Assembly (NCBI GenBank): GCA_013398295.1 | Contig: VZSF01008168.1 | Coordinates: forward strand, 1 to 64,000 | Length of the DNA stretch: 64,000 bases | From: Chionis minor | Lineage: Eukaryota > Chordata > Aves > Charadriiformes > Chionididae | Direction of reading: 5' to 3' | Shown here: piece after piece, positions 13,901 to 28,900 of the stretch | How the letters are laid out: every line of letters starts with the position of its first letter | Numbering within the stretch: the first letter of the stretch is position 1 | The notes under the pieces: model-generated | Told to the model about the DNA's origin: nothing | Seen by the model: the letters and a program-made list of their open reading frames with translations, nothing else | Database searches by the model: none | Translations under genes and position numbers: made by a program

Positions 13901-16900
13901 TCCCCTTAACGGAGGCATATTAAAATATTAGTATGCCAACAAACATTGTCCTCTACAACTAGCATACGTGCCAGTTCTGTACGCCATTTCCTCTGATGCA
14001 ATCTTTGTTTTTTCATCTTACTTTGCTTTCCTATTCTTTGAAGTAAACAAATTGGACCACACACTGAAATTCTTCTGACACTTTGCCTTTTTGGTACCTA
14101 TGGCCTACAGCTGCTGATTCAAATTATTGCCATTTTAAAACCAGCACATTCTCTTGTGTGTTTTCTGGACAAGGACAAAACAATGGAGCTTGAATTAACC
14201 AGCACGTGTGAGATAAATAAAAAGAATACTATCCCTGCAGTTTCTCAAAGAATATTTGACATATCTTACCAAATAGGGTGAAAAGTCCATCTGGTGTGAT
14301 GGCCTGTTCAAACGATAAAATAAGTATATTATTTTTAAAGCCATGCAAATAAAGAAATGTATTCCATAAGTGTATGGTAAACAAAAAAGAAAGGAAAAGA
14401 TACTGCACACTAATACATAAACATGTCTCTCCAAAAGCCATTCCCCGATCTTGTGAATATGTATTTGCTATGCACCTATAAAATATTTAAACAAGCTAAC
14501 ACTTCATCTCATGCATTTTCATCACTCAAGACTCTATCATGCCGCAGAAGTTATGAATATTTTAAGTGGCTTAATTATTTGATCTCATTCTTTCCAAGCT
14601 ATCAATTCATTCCCTGAAATATGAAATATAATTGCTAAACTAGAAACAGAAAAGAGCATTCAAGAACCCCTTTGTATTTTCTAAACAACAAACACCTAAA
14701 AAACTAAAACCAGTTGCTTCAAAATGTGTTTGTTTTGTCTTCAGTTTTCTCCCCATCTCTGTCATGTGACCACGACACGCTGAAGTCATACAAATACCAT
14801 TTAACTCTTTATATATGAAGTGTACAGAAAGTGGTATCTAAATTGTGTTCAAATAGAATCTGTGAAAAGTAAGCTAAATATTGAAAGAAATAATTATTCT
14901 TCAATGATTTTTAATTAAATCCTCATGTACCAAGCTCCTCAAGCACCAAATAAGATAATTTACACCCTAATGCAGCCAGATTTTATTCATCTGAGGCACA
15001 GGTTTTGCCAGTAATGAGTACTAAAAATACCTGAGTATCAGAAGCACCACTCACACTTTCTGGTCCTATTCCTTCTCAACTTATGACATTTGAAATGTGT
15101 ACCAAACATACCCAAATTATCTAAAAACAGACAATACTGCAGCCTGACTGTAAGTCCATACCCTTTCGTCATCAGCTTTTAGTAATACGGAACAATTACT
15201 ATCAATGTAAAATTTAAATGCTTCTAGAGTTTACCCTTCTGGCCCAAATATTTTAATTCAGCATAGAGTTTATTTAAATAAATTTCTTAAGCAAATGAGA
15301 CTGCAATATTTCTACTAAAAAAGTTTTTTGGAAGACAAAACCAGCTAATTTAAAAAGTCATGAGGGAACATTCAGATGCACACTGAAACCTTGCAACAGG
15401 GGAGAAATATAAATTGAAATAAGGTAAACCAGATTTTCTATATGCAGGAAAAGAAGTGACAGGGCTCAGACAACCACTACTGAAGAATAAGTGTTACGCA
15501 GTTGCCAAGAAATGTATTTTACAATTTATATTTCCATCAATTAATGTTGTTGTACATTCTTATTTTTTACCTTTTAAGAAGTTGAGCATTATTTAATGCA
15601 TTTATGTTGCATTATGCATTGCAGCACAAAGTTCTACATGACAGCTTCTGAGATACAATTACTATTAAGTAAAGCAGCAATGCCTTAAAAATGGCTTTGA
15701 CCTATGCTTCACATATGCTTATTCTTAAAAACTACACTCTTTTAAGACTCAGAGAATCACCTTAAATAATCATCTGTAGAAAGCACAGCCACAGCAACAT
15801 CAGAAATTAATGGATAGGATATATTAACAAATCAAAGAAAAACTGACTTGTCTTACAGCCCTAATCTGCAGCTGTTTCTTTTGATGCTTTCTGTGGAATT
15901 CAGCCATTAGTAGAAAATCAGAAACACCGCAATTATTTAAAGATTACAGGAATTTGTGATAGACTTTTAAGCCTCAATAATATGAAGATAACTCCCATTT
16001 GCCAATAACTCCTATTTTATCAGTTTTGTGCTTAAGTGAATTTAATGAGTGTGTAAAACAAACAGGAATTTTACATTGCTGTAATAGAACTCCTTATGAA
16101 CAGTCATGGAGAATTGTGTTTAAAGTCATGGTCTTGGGAAAGCTTGATTTTTATTTAAGATATGTACATTGCTTTTAATTAAGCACAGATCAATGTGTAA
16201 TATTTGAGTAACAGGAGTAAGCTTATAGAACACTCTGTATAATTTCCACTATAAAAACTATCCAAGTTGTCCTTGGCAATTTTACTACCAACGCATGAAA
16301 AAAAATCTGTGTGGCACTATGTAAAGGAACATGCGTATTTATTAACTTTAAAAAAATGGATTTACAGTGATGTCAATAGCAAAGTGCACCTGTGTTCTTC
16401 GTCTCCAACCTGGAAAAAGTTGCAAAATTAGAAAGATCCCGTCAATGTTTTGAAAGGTACTTGATTTGGCGTGCTTTTATCTCCGTTTCTCTTCCCTCCT
16501 GTTTCTCCAACAACTCTTCACGTTTTGTAACAAATGAAAAATTCTTTGGCTTCTCTAACCATAAAGTAGCACACAGAGGAGTCGTATTAACAGACATACC
16601 AGCAAGTTTAGTAATAATATATGTTGTGTTTACCTCTTCAAACGTTTCTCACATCTGACCATAGACCGTTCTCTAATTATTAGCTACACTGCTAACATAG
16701 GTTTCCTAAAGTAAATTGTATTAGGAAGCTTTTCACTGCTGACTGTAGCTTTTAAACCTCATCAATATTGCAAACTATCTCAAACAAGAATAGAGCTGTC
16801 CTGTTTTTTATATTCTCAGTACAGAGATTTACTCTCTTACTTCTTTAGCTAATGTCAAATTGCAATTCTGGCAGTTGGTACAAGCTGATACTAGCATCAG

Positions 16901-19900
16901 TTTCAACAGTCAAACTTACTTCAGGGTTGAGGTTCCTCACTAGTAAAACAGAATTTCCTGGACTGCCAGTAACACGAGGAGCTGGAACACCAATCATGTG
17001 TTCAGGCACTGCAGGTACAGTGACTGCAAGACAACCAAGTGCTCCAGAAACAGCTGGAACTGAGAGACCTGGAAAGGTATTAATAGCATCACTTGACATC
17101 TCAAAGGGGAAAAGACATTTTAGAAAACAAAAACAGCCTATGTTTGGCAAAAAAAATCAATATTCAATTAAAAAAAATGCTTATAAGGAATTTAGTTATT
17201 CCTAGTACCTAACCAATAAAGCAGGAAGCACCTCTGCTCCAGAGGTGAAGAAATACTCAGCTACACCAACAGACCCAAACAAAAGGGGACATAAATTGCA
17301 GCCCAAGCAAGAAGAAAAATAGTTTAGCCCAAAAGTTTATCCTGTGCTAGAAAGGAAAAGATCACCGAGTCTAAAAAACTATTTATTTCTAATTTTATAG
17401 CTAGAAAAGGGAAGACTTCCTGTGTTAGCTTTGAATGTCACTGAAGTCTTACGAGTCTTAGAAAAACAGATGCTTAGTTTCTTCTCTTGCAGGTAATCTT
17501 TATCATGGCATCTAATTTCTTCGCTTATTAAATGATAAACCACATCAGAATATGTTTTTTATTACAAAGAGTAATTTTACTGAATGATCTGAGAAAGAGA
17601 ATCAGAATGATTCAAACGAACATTGTGTTCTTACTGCTATATTTGAAAACAATTTGCTCTGAACACAGGTGTATTCAGATAGGCCACTAGCCTCAAATGC
17701 AAACACCACATTTTTAGAAAATAGAAACTTACCAGTAACTTGAAGAAAGCCCATGGCTGGGGCAAACCCAGCACACCCTGTATATGATGGGAAGATCACA
17801 TTTTGGATGCCTAGAGAGAGCAGACACATCTAATTATAACAGATTTTAAAATTTATAGAAAACAGAAGAGATTTCAGCATTGAAAATCAGCCTCCAGTGT
17901 TCCTATTCTGACTGTGGTCCAGGATGACATCTTTTATTAAACCTTCGAATTAAAACCTCTCATTGAAATCCAAGATTCTATGTTTTACAAAGACAATTTT
18001 CCGCCACTTTTGAAGGCAAATATTCCAATCAGCCTCTCTAAAATGAAGTCAGGGCAAAATGTAATTTAGGCAGGTTTAAATAGGAAACCACAGCATAGAT
18101 TAGTACGCATTACAGTTAAGACACCTGTGGTGCAATGTTTCAAAATTCTTATTCACACAATGGAAATGCAATCTAGAAGTTTTCTGGAAGTAAATACACT
18201 CAAAGACATTTTTCAATGATAAGATACATGTATTTCCTAGATATTTCTAAAACCAGTATGGGCTAAATAATACAAACAAATAACAATGAACCTGAAGTTA
18301 GGAATTTTACTAGCTATTGAGATGCATAAAGTGGACATATTTTGCTTTTTAAGGAGATGTACTTTCTCAGCTTTATTACTTCACCAATAACCAGTATTTT
18401 TTTTTATGGTCCTCCTGGCAATCACAAGGATTAAACAGATTTGGAATATCAACATACGGAGAGTTCCAGCCTCGAAGACAGCTCAGTGATTTTCACATTA
18501 GGATGTGGAATTAAGCACTACCTGGGGCAGCACACAAACTTGTGTTCTAAGAGGCAGCCAGACACAAGCTTGAGCTGTGGATTCTTCTATATGTTAGCAG
18601 ACTAGATTTTTTTAAATGGGGCATGCATAATCAGCAAATACATCCTGCATGCCTGCCAATATGTCTTCTTGCTACTCAAACCTCCACCATTGACTACAAT
18701 GGCTACATTCACTAGCAGATGGTTATTGACAGGGATAATACAATACCATAAGAAGTAGCCCTTATGAATTACAAAAACAACAATGAAACAGACACGGCAG
18801 ATCAAGTATTCAGGCATACTGCATCACATTACACCTTCTCTTATCTGTAGCTACAAAGTCTCTTTCCTGCAAACAGCTGAATACATTTATCACACCAAAG
18901 CAAGTCATTGTGTTCTTGAAATACACACCCTGGTGCATTATACTGACAAGTCCTGGCAATGCACGTATTAATCACTTATTCACAATCCAATAGTAATGGA
19001 AACATTAATGAAGAAACAGATAAAGAGCTTTTATTCTGCAAAATAAGACCTGTGTGTTGCACACTGATACCAAAATCAGGCACGTAAAAATTGTCAAACA
19101 GAGCTAATGCAGAAAGATCTGAAATTCTTTGTTGCATTTATGTGTAAAATCATTTGCTTCATGGCTAGCACCAGCTTTCAAGGCAAGCTAATTCATGTAT
19201 CTCTGCTTATTCTGGGTGTGGGAACTCTGTAAATGCAAAACATTCACAAAGTCTACTTCTTTATAATGTAGTATCTCTTCCACCAAAAATGGAGGAGAAG
19301 GAGGAGAAGGAGGATTCAAGAGTAGTTCAGTTTTGCTATTAAGGTAACTTCAAGTCTACAGAAAAAAATGGATATATTCTCAGTCAAAACTATTTCCACT
19401 AGTAACAACATAGGACGTGTAAGTGCTGACATGACTCCCAACATCTTTTCGTCATGTCATGCAACTGAGGACTATCAGAACATGCCTGTGGCAACATATG
19501 CATGTTGTTACCACTGACAGAAAGCCTAGAAGTGTGCTTCTCCCAGTCTACAGCTATTTTTTTAACAAAGAAAACTATGTATGCAGCTGCTTCACTGGGA
19601 CTGCACTACAAACTTTGATGCAGACACCGGTCTTCTCTTTACACCAGCGCCTCTCCTGTTCTTAGTATTACAGTAAATGTTCAGACTGAAAACAAGATTG
19701 CTAGCAATGACAAGCTTGGAAGAGCAAGGAGGAAGGAAGCAGAGAAGCAGTCACGTGTTATCTTCTAAAAACCTATGTACAACGTTATTTCTACCCTACA
19801 AGCAAGTTTGTCCTTAATCTACTCTAATTGTACCTTCCCTTTTCATTGACATTTCAAATCATGTAAGTACAATTAACCAGAACATACGGGATTTATAACA

Positions 19901-22900
19901 GCATGTTTCCATAACGCTGTATGGCAAATCCTCAAAAAAATTATAAAGATGGTTGCACATTACATAAACGTACTGCCTGCCTTTAAGGGGACTAGCAAAA
20001 TCAATCACGGATGTAGGGAGTGCAACTCACTTTCTTACACTAATCTAAGCTACGAAAGCCAACTGTCCGAAAGACCAAACCAAACCCAGTATCTGCCCCA
20101 GCTATCATAGAAAACTAAAGGGGAAAAAGGGAATTCTTCCCCCACCCTTGCTACTGTTCTAACCAGCTGGACAGCACTTAGATATCTATTCAACAGCTGG
20201 GAGAGTTCTTAGCTGTGCGTTATTGCTAATGGTTGTCATAAGAGAGAAAAATTGCTAGAAATCACTCAAATTGCATTTTGAGCACTTCTGCCAGGTTTTC
20301 AGATTAATCTGTTTGGTGATTAGCATCATTACCAAAGTTGATTAAATGAGCGTGCCTGAGCTTTTTATGCCAGAAAGGCTTCTCCAGTGTGGCTTCAAGC
20401 AGACACTGTCTCCTTTATGCCCTGGAATCAACTTCTCAAATTCAAGAAAATTTCTAAAATTTTATCTTTTAGAAGGTGATTACAAAACATACTTAAGTAA
20501 GTGTAGCATTTCTAAGTTTCTTAAGGTTTTGTTTGTTACAGCGGGCAGTTATCCTAAAATACTAACAAATAAGAGCTAACATGCTTAAAACACTTATTTT
20601 CAAGCAGCTTTAGGCAGCCAGTGTCAATTTTGGATGGCTGCCATTGACCGTTCTGATATGCAACATTTCTTATAGTATCTATACCAATTATATAATTTCA
20701 CAGCATTTTACAAATGTAGCTTTTTGACAAGACTTTGAACTCGCCCAAGAGCATTCCTCATGTTATAGTTTCAGATATTCATGTATCTTGAGTAGGACTT
20801 TCTGCTTTCCATACAAACTTTGGACATAACAAACAGAAATGTACGTAAATGTCTAGCAACCTGATATGAAGCCACAGCATAAATGCAACATAAAAAGCGT
20901 AATGACCTTTGTATGTATTTATGACTAAAAGTCAAGGTTTCTTACCATAGGCAGCAGGCATGGATGGTTCCAGAGGTGGTGGTCCATAACCAAAAGGAAG
21001 GTCAAAGCGAGTGAAATCTCTACTTTTGCCATTGTTGTACTTTACCTTAAGGCTACTTAACTTGGAGAAATCAACACGCAGAGTGCAGCATCCAGTGTAG
21101 CACCCAATACTTTGGCCGTCCAGAGCCTGACGAAATATAATACTATTTCAGAAACAAAACACATACTGGCAGCCGCCACTGTAAGTTTATTTTATTTTCA
21201 CCTCACAATTGTATCCAAGCGGAAACCGATCTTCTGTTTTTAAGGTGCTGCTTTTAAACACCAAGTAGACAATTATACTGCCACTATCCTTACCTAAACA
21301 TCCTGTGTAGAGTACTAGTGCAGTCCCCTAATTAGTAAGTATTACGTTGCCTTGTGCCAGTGGAAAAACCATCGCTTTAAGCATGACTTGTCTTTCTAGC
21401 TGTGCTTCTAGTCTTTCTTGTCTCCTATGCAACACAGAATATCAAATCCTAGTACTGATACTAATTTGGAGATTTTCATTGTGTGTAACCATCCCTTAAA
21501 TAAGCTGGTGAAGAGTCTGCAGCACAAGTCTTAGGAGGAGCAGCTGAGGGAACTGGGGTTGTTTAGCCTGGAGAAAAGGAGGCTGAGGGGAGACCTTATC
21601 GCTCTCTACCTGAAAGCAGGCTGGAGCGAGGTGGGGCTCAGCCTCTTTTCCCAGGTAACAAGTGATAGGACAAGAAGAAATGGTCTCAAGTTGTGCGAGG
21701 AGAGGTTTAGATGGATATTAGGAAAAAATTATTCACCAAAAGGGTTGTCAAACATTGGAACAGGCTGCCCAGGGAAGTGGGTGAGTCACCATCCTTGGAG
21801 GTATTTAAAAGACCTGTAGATATGGCACTTAGGGGCATGGTGGACTTAGCAGTGTTAGGTTTACAGTTGGATTCGATGATCTTAGGGGTCTTTTCCAACC
21901 CAAATGATTCTATAAAATCCATCTTTTAAAGAGCAGTTACGCTCAGAAAGACCACTGAAGTAGTATTTTCTGCCTATACCAGTCATAAAAGAATCGCAAT
22001 GGATGAAGGGGGGAAAACCCCCTCAAAAGTTACTGGGTTGTTATTTAATAAAATCTATATTGAAATTATAAGTTCTGTGAAATCTTTAATAAGGTACAAC
22101 TTATTTTTAATACTGTTCTTCAAGAAAAGATGCTATTGCTAACAAACAGGCTGCAATCCCAACTACCTTTACTAATTTCCAATATATAGTTAATCTCTAA
22201 AACACATACTTTGCTACAGTGCAAGTAGCAATAGATAAATATTCTGTGCCTTTAATTTTGAGGCTGAGAATAAAGTCAACTTCAATAACAAAAGCAGGGT
22301 AGAAGTTCCATTCACTCTAGTCTTTTGGTAATTTTTGGAAAAAAAAGGAATGCTAAATACCACTTAATACTTAGCAGAAACTATTCTTCTATATACCTCC
22401 TATGGGAACTTTCAATTTGATTTTATTTATTTACTAATATTGAGGTGACCACATAGGTCAAAGAGAAACACAAAGCGTCTCAGGTAAGTGAAGTATTCTA
22501 TTTTCCATCTTTATATTTTACTTCACAGTTCAAGTATTATAACGTGATGATTTTTAACACTGCTGTCCCTTCTGCAAACATCTTTGAGGTCTCAGCTATC
22601 AATTTCATTGTCCAATTACTCCCTACTGAGGAAGTGAACAATATTTTCTAGAAATTAAAATATTTGGCTATTATAAGGAAAACAATTCCAAAAGTTGTTT
22701 TGAAAAAAAGAAAAATTATTGGATTCACATGGGAAGGTTTTGGTAGTGGGAGCGCTGCTACCCCTGTGTGGGAAGAGACACAGGGCTGCGCTGTGCTGGA
22801 CGGAGCGAGTTCCAGCCATCTCCAAAACAAATCTGCTGCTGCTTAAAGTGGAGCCAGTCAGAACACTGGTGGCGCCTCTGTGATAACATGTTTAAAAAAG

Positions 22901-25900
22901 GCTAAAAACCACCGAGCAGCAGTTGGGAGAGAAAGGCGTGAGAAAAATGTGAGAGAAACAACCCTACAGATACCAAGGGCAGAGAAGGAGGGGGAGAAAG
23001 ACGTTGTCCTCCAGAGATTCCCCTGGAGAAGATCGCGGTGACGCAGGTTGTCCCCCTGCAGCCCACGGAGCTGCACAGCGGAGCAGATATCTGCACTGCA
23101 GTGTGTGGGAAGGACGCGTGCTGGAGTAGTTTGTGAGGGACTGTATCCCATGGGGAGGAACCCATGCTGGAGCAGGGGAACAGCATGAGAAGGAAGGAGC
23201 AGCAGAGACAAAGTTTTATAGACTGACCACAACCGCCATTCCCCATCCCCCTGTGCCACTAGGGGGGAGGAGGTGGAAGGGTTGGGAGTGAAGCTGAACT
23301 TGGGAAGAAGGAATAAGGGTGCAGGGAAGGTGTTTTTACTTTTGTTTTTGTTCCTCACTATTCTACTCTATTTTTAATTAACAATAAATTAAATCAATCT
23401 TCTCTAACTTAAGTCTGTTATGCCTGTGATGGTACTTAGCACGCAATCTCCCTGTCCTTATCTCGACCCGCAAGTTTTTTCATTTTATTTTCCTCCCTTT
23501 ACTGCTGAGGAAGGGGAGTGAGAGCAGCTTGGTGGGTGTCTGACAGCCAGCCAAGGTGAACCCACCACAGCAAATACACCTAAATTAGATGAGCTTTTCT
23601 TCATTACTGAGAACACGCATTTTAAAAATCAGGGTACAGCTCATCTGAAATTAAGTTTAAGGTGAAAACATTGATTACTGTAAATCTCTCACTGAAATTC
23701 TAACAAATAAAAGATGTAACATTCATCTAATCTCTGGGCATTTAACTACACTACTCTTAGTATTGAACCTCGCTGAAAATATTCCACTTGGTTTGAAAGG
23801 CAGAAGACTTTTAGATCAACTATAGTTACTATCACTCACCGCTACTGACAGCTCTGATTTTTGTTTTGGTAGACTCATGCAGGTCTTGGGCTGTGTGCTA
23901 TACATTTATGTTTGTAGTTGATTATAGAGTGCTATCTTCTTAACCAATGAGGGATGTCAATGTTATTAATGTACAATAGGAGTGTTAGAATGATGTTAGT
24001 TAGTTAGTGATCAACTATGCCTGATGTTCCCCGTGTAGCTGGGGCGGGGGGAGGACAAAAATAATACTAATTAAAAAATAAAAAATCAAGCCGAATAAAC
24101 TACAATTACCATTTGGGCATCATGTGCACTCACTGGATCAGCATACTCGAGCAAAGCTTGGAATTGATTATTCTTAGTGAAGGTGACAATCCTCAAGACA
24201 CATCCAAATTTGGAGAAAACCTTTGAAGGCAAAACATGGACTTTCAGAAACAATAATTCATGCACAGTAAAAACTAGCATTTAATACTTCATACAAATTT
24301 CTGAAAATTATTTATTTTGTCAGAACTGAAGAGAAATTAAGTGCGCTCAGAATTTTGTTTCAGGTTAAAAGAAAAATAAAAAAGAGGCTACAAAAGGTGG
24401 GGAAGAAGGATAAATTTCCTTAAAGATTTAGCAATGACTGTTCAACTAAGAGCAGGGAAGGCCAGCTCAAACAGGCATTTGTCTGCAGAGAAATTGCAGA
24501 TAATCAAAGTTGAGTTTTGAGCAATAAACTTTCACAAGTCAGTTGAGATGGGAAATGCAAACTGCCTTTCAAGGTGTCCACCTTTACATTCTGTACTTCA
24601 AACAAATTCTGCAAATTTGGTGACCAAAAATACATCTTAAATAGCTGATGTGCATATAAAGTAATTACACAGACCCAATGTCCAAACTAGAAGACAAAGA
24701 AGGAGAAAAGCAAGACAAAGACCTAGTTTGGCACCTACCACTCTAATTTACAATTGAACAGTATTTGATTTATCACAAATGCAAGCAGTGCAGAAAAAAT
24801 TTCAAAGTTTGGAATAATATATACATTCAAAATCAGAGTGTGCACTACATGAAGATGTCTATACAAAAGCAAAGCTACGAAGAATTAGGACAAAAGTGTA
24901 GCTACGACATATCACGCAAGTGTAGAAAAACTATGTCCAAATTAACAGTGGAAGAAGAAAGGTGATTTTGGGGAAGTACTAACAGTTTTAGAATAAACTG
25001 TTAGAATCAAAACAAAGTCAGGAAAGCAGAACCCCCCGGACTAGTACTAAGCAAGGACAAGGAATTGAAAGAAAGGCCAGAGATAAGAACAAGCATCTTT
25101 GGCTAGCCTATTAGGCCAAGAATCATGGATACAAGACACACTGACCTAGCCCTTTGTGCCCAATTTTTGAGTCTCTCAGAAACAAAGGATTTATGTTGCA
25201 GTCATCATTTTGTGGTAGGAGACAGAACAGAAACCTTTTTCACAGCAATTTAAAATCAGCCATTGAGTTCCTCTTCATAAAGCATTTCCCCTTAAGAAAG
25301 GCCTAAATACAATTCTTCCATGTTTATCCACAAGAATAAATAAGCCTTTTTAAGATAATGAAATTAAATATACTCCTGTTTGGTTTTAAAGCTAAAGCCC
25401 ACTGTATATACCAATTATGTTTCTGCTAAGACAACACTGAATATTCTGTTTCTTATAATCAATATTTTAAGGTGAATTGTGCTAAAAAAAGTGTTAATTT
25501 CTTGCTAAACAATTATAACTTACAAAATACAATGGAAGTTTTGGATGACAGCTTGAGTACTAGCGTTCCGTATGATGCTATACTTATCAGTGAAAATTTT
25601 CATTTCCATTAACCTTAGCACACTTACAAAGTAATGGTACACTGTAGCTATCAGGCACAAAGTTCTGCTTTAATTAGAAGAAATCAGCCCTGGTGAAGAA
25701 CTCCAAATAAGATCCCTTTTCAAATATTGCTTAATTCTCTAGACCTATTGCAAAAGTAGTCGAGTGAAGGTCATTGGGCAATTCAAAGACTGAAAACATA
25801 GTTCTGCTGCCCTGATGTATACAGTAATCAAATTAAAGTAAATTAACATGAATGTCTTCTACTGCCTGCTTAGTAAAAAACAAACGAACAAAAAAACCCC

Positions 25901-28900
25901 ACAAAACATCCACGCAAGGTTTTGGTGTTGCACTATTAAACTAGTACAGCTCCCATAGCCACAGCCGCTTGTTCTCAGGTTATTCAGAGTGCACTAACTA
26001 TCCTAAGCAGTTGACATAGTATTTGTACAAGCTCAGCAATGAGTCAACAATACTCAGATACAAACAGAAGTTTAGATCAGCCAAATTTCTACATCAAAAT
26101 GACAACTAGTATACTAGTTAATCAGTATCATGGGGGGCAGATACAGAGAAAGAAGAAATGTTAAAAGGGGATGTTAAAATGTTCAGAGGATAAATGAAGT
26201 GTTGGGAACTATCAACTATTGCTTGAGACGCTGGTAGAGTGGCAAAAATCTTCTCCCAGGACTGCAGGTTCTTGTGAAAACATCACAATTATTTTAAATC
26301 ACATTAATTTAAGAAACTAATATTTGGGGCATGTAATTTACTGCGCAAATTTACTAGTAATTACTAAAGCTTGGAGCATGAAACCTTTGGCAATATCTAA
26401 AAAAAGTAGTGACAGATCTTTCAGGCACAAATAAATAGTCTTGTAAAGTTATTGTTTTTTAATTTATAGTTTCCAATAGCATAGGACAAGCACCTAGCAG
26501 GATTTATGGTAATGTCTCTCATAGCTATAGCCCACCACTATTCTAGGCTTTCAGAGGTAGTTAATGGCATTCTAACAGTTAACAAACAATGAAAAACATT
26601 TGTCCAAGCACCTATACTTGTGTACTACATCACTTGCATTGAATTATAGAAGTGAATATAAAACCCTAAAATATGATGCAAACTATAAAAGCTACTCAGT
26701 ACAAAGAGTGCTAAAATATTGGTCCACAAGTTCATCACAATTTATATTCCACTAGTTCATCATGTGGGCATAAATTAGAAGTAACACCTCAAGTTTGTTG
26801 CTGCTTCCACAGAAACTAAGGAACTAAAAAAAATGAAAGACAACAGGAAAAGCTGCATAAAGAAGCCCTGTTTACTTTTAATTTCTTTGTGCAAAACTGA
26901 TTCAAGCCTAGATCCCTAAATTGCAACAAATCACTCTAAAGCGATAGTCTTCGTTCAAATGATTAAGGATACACAGGCACTTTAAAAAAAAAAAAGTTCA
27001 TGGATTTACAATAGCAACATTGGAACAGATTTTAACCATTTTTTTAGCAATGCTCATTACCTCATAGAGGACTTCTAAAGTGATGAGGTAGAAAATATTT
27101 TCAATAATGATATGAAGAACAGAACCTTGTCCTGGAGCAAGTCCACCTTGATCAGCAAAAGCATCTCCAGTAGCCACGTTTCCAGGTGGCATCGCATTCA
27201 CAGCCTGCAATGCAGCTTGGGCTCTCTGAAATCATGACACAGCGGAGACCACAGTTAACTTACACACATACAAATTGTTCACAACTAAATAAAGTTCTCT
27301 TACAAAGAAAAGCACACAAAAGGCATTTAAAATGCAACTTCTAAAAAACATTCCCTTTATCTGACTGTTGATTCAAATCCCACATTAATAGGTAAATCGT
27401 ACCTGTTCTTTCCCTTTGCCCTCGCCTGAAAGAAGTCAGTTCATATTTTCACAGAATGATGACTTGCTTTTTAAGTTAAACTATGACTACTTTGTAATGC
27501 CATGTAGACACAATTTTGCTTTGATTTAGTAACTACCAAATCAATATAATGACAGTATTGTAATAGACTAACAACCAGTCAGTGTACCAAAAACTATTTG
27601 CTCTGCTTTATTATTTCTCTTTTTCTTCTCTTTTTCTCTATATTTTCATTCTCTTCAGGAACTAAGTTTTGCTGGGGATAAGCTTAAAGGTGCATACCCT
27701 GCTCTTTTTTCTCAGCCAAGCTATCTACCACAAAAAACCCCTTTAAATTTCCCTCCTCGAACTGCCTCATTGGGATTTAGGAAGTCTCTGTGCTTGTTTT
27801 TGATGGTCTTTCCTCAAAAAGGTCTTCAGACGACCTCCGAGAGCACTACGGAGAGATGTTCCCTTGCAAATGTAGTGTTGTGACCTGAAATCATGTCTCA
27901 GTAATGCTATTTCCTTGGAAGATGGACTAAGCATGGCACACCATCCAGATGTTACCTAGTTTCAGAAACACGTAACCCTGCAAAATAATCTGTACTTCCG
28001 GCCTGAGCCTAGACACTAGGTCAGTAACGTGGTGCTCAGCTGCTCTGCTAGGGTCTCTAAAATTTAAATAAAACTCAAATGTAATAGTCATAAGTGCAAA
28101 AAAAAAAAAGTTTAAAAGTAGACAATGTTGCTTTTATAGGAGAATGCAAGTGTCATGCACCAACTTAAAAATACTGAGAAACAGATACACGGATTCTTAT
28201 TTGCAAATACAAGTACAGTTTTCCTCAGGCTGTTACATACACCACATCCTTAAAAAATACTGTTATTTTATTTACTTGTTTTTGCAGATGACAAACCAAT
28301 CCTGCAATCTTGGGTGAGGAAAGAGGCAAATAACATTTATCAGATTGACAAGCTTGCAAGATTTCAGTGACTTTTGTGTCAGCACAAATTAAATACAAGC
28401 ACTGATTTTTGCTGCAATTACTACTGGCAATGTCCTTAGAGAAAACAAAATCATGATATACAAAAGTCCAAATGGATTTCAACTGCAATATGATGGTTTG
28501 TATACTTTGATTTTGGTATGCAAAAAGTATTTCCTTGTTTTGAGATCAGGATTTAAATCACTCATCTGCAATGTTCAATTCCTGTTCTGAAGAAGCCAAT
28601 TTTTAGTACTTCAAAAATACAAGGAAGAAATTAATGCTGTTGTTTGGCACGAAGGTATACATAAAACTGATGTTTCATCAATGAAATTATCCATTTTATT
28701 TGATCTAAGGTTCTTCTTAGAATAAACAGTCAACACTAAAAAAGATAACACTATTAAGAACCAACTTGAACAGTTTAAAGATGATGATTTGGTATTTCTG
28801 AGTTTCGCAAGGCCTCGGAACAGTGCCAAAACACAAACCTTATAAAAGCAGGTTACCTGACCCCTCACAATAACATCCATATCTGATAAAGTAAAAAGCT

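Larger units (their letters stand above)
21127..24109 (-). other. PTBP3 intron 7 carrying a CR1 and a solo LTR
   Basis: 3.0-kb intron between exons 7 and 8. Roughly 1.3 kb of it is transposon-derived (CR1 21504-21918 and LTR 22716-23569). The remainder is AT-rich with nothing recognisable. Confidence 0.85.

Noticed and set aside
16852..17205. Plus-strand open frame of 117 codons
   Set aside because: It is the antisense shadow of PTBP3 exon 10; the minus strand has the family match and the splice sites.
22858..23358. 166-codon open frame on the minus strand
   Set aside because: It lies entirely inside the solo LTR and has no protein similarity.
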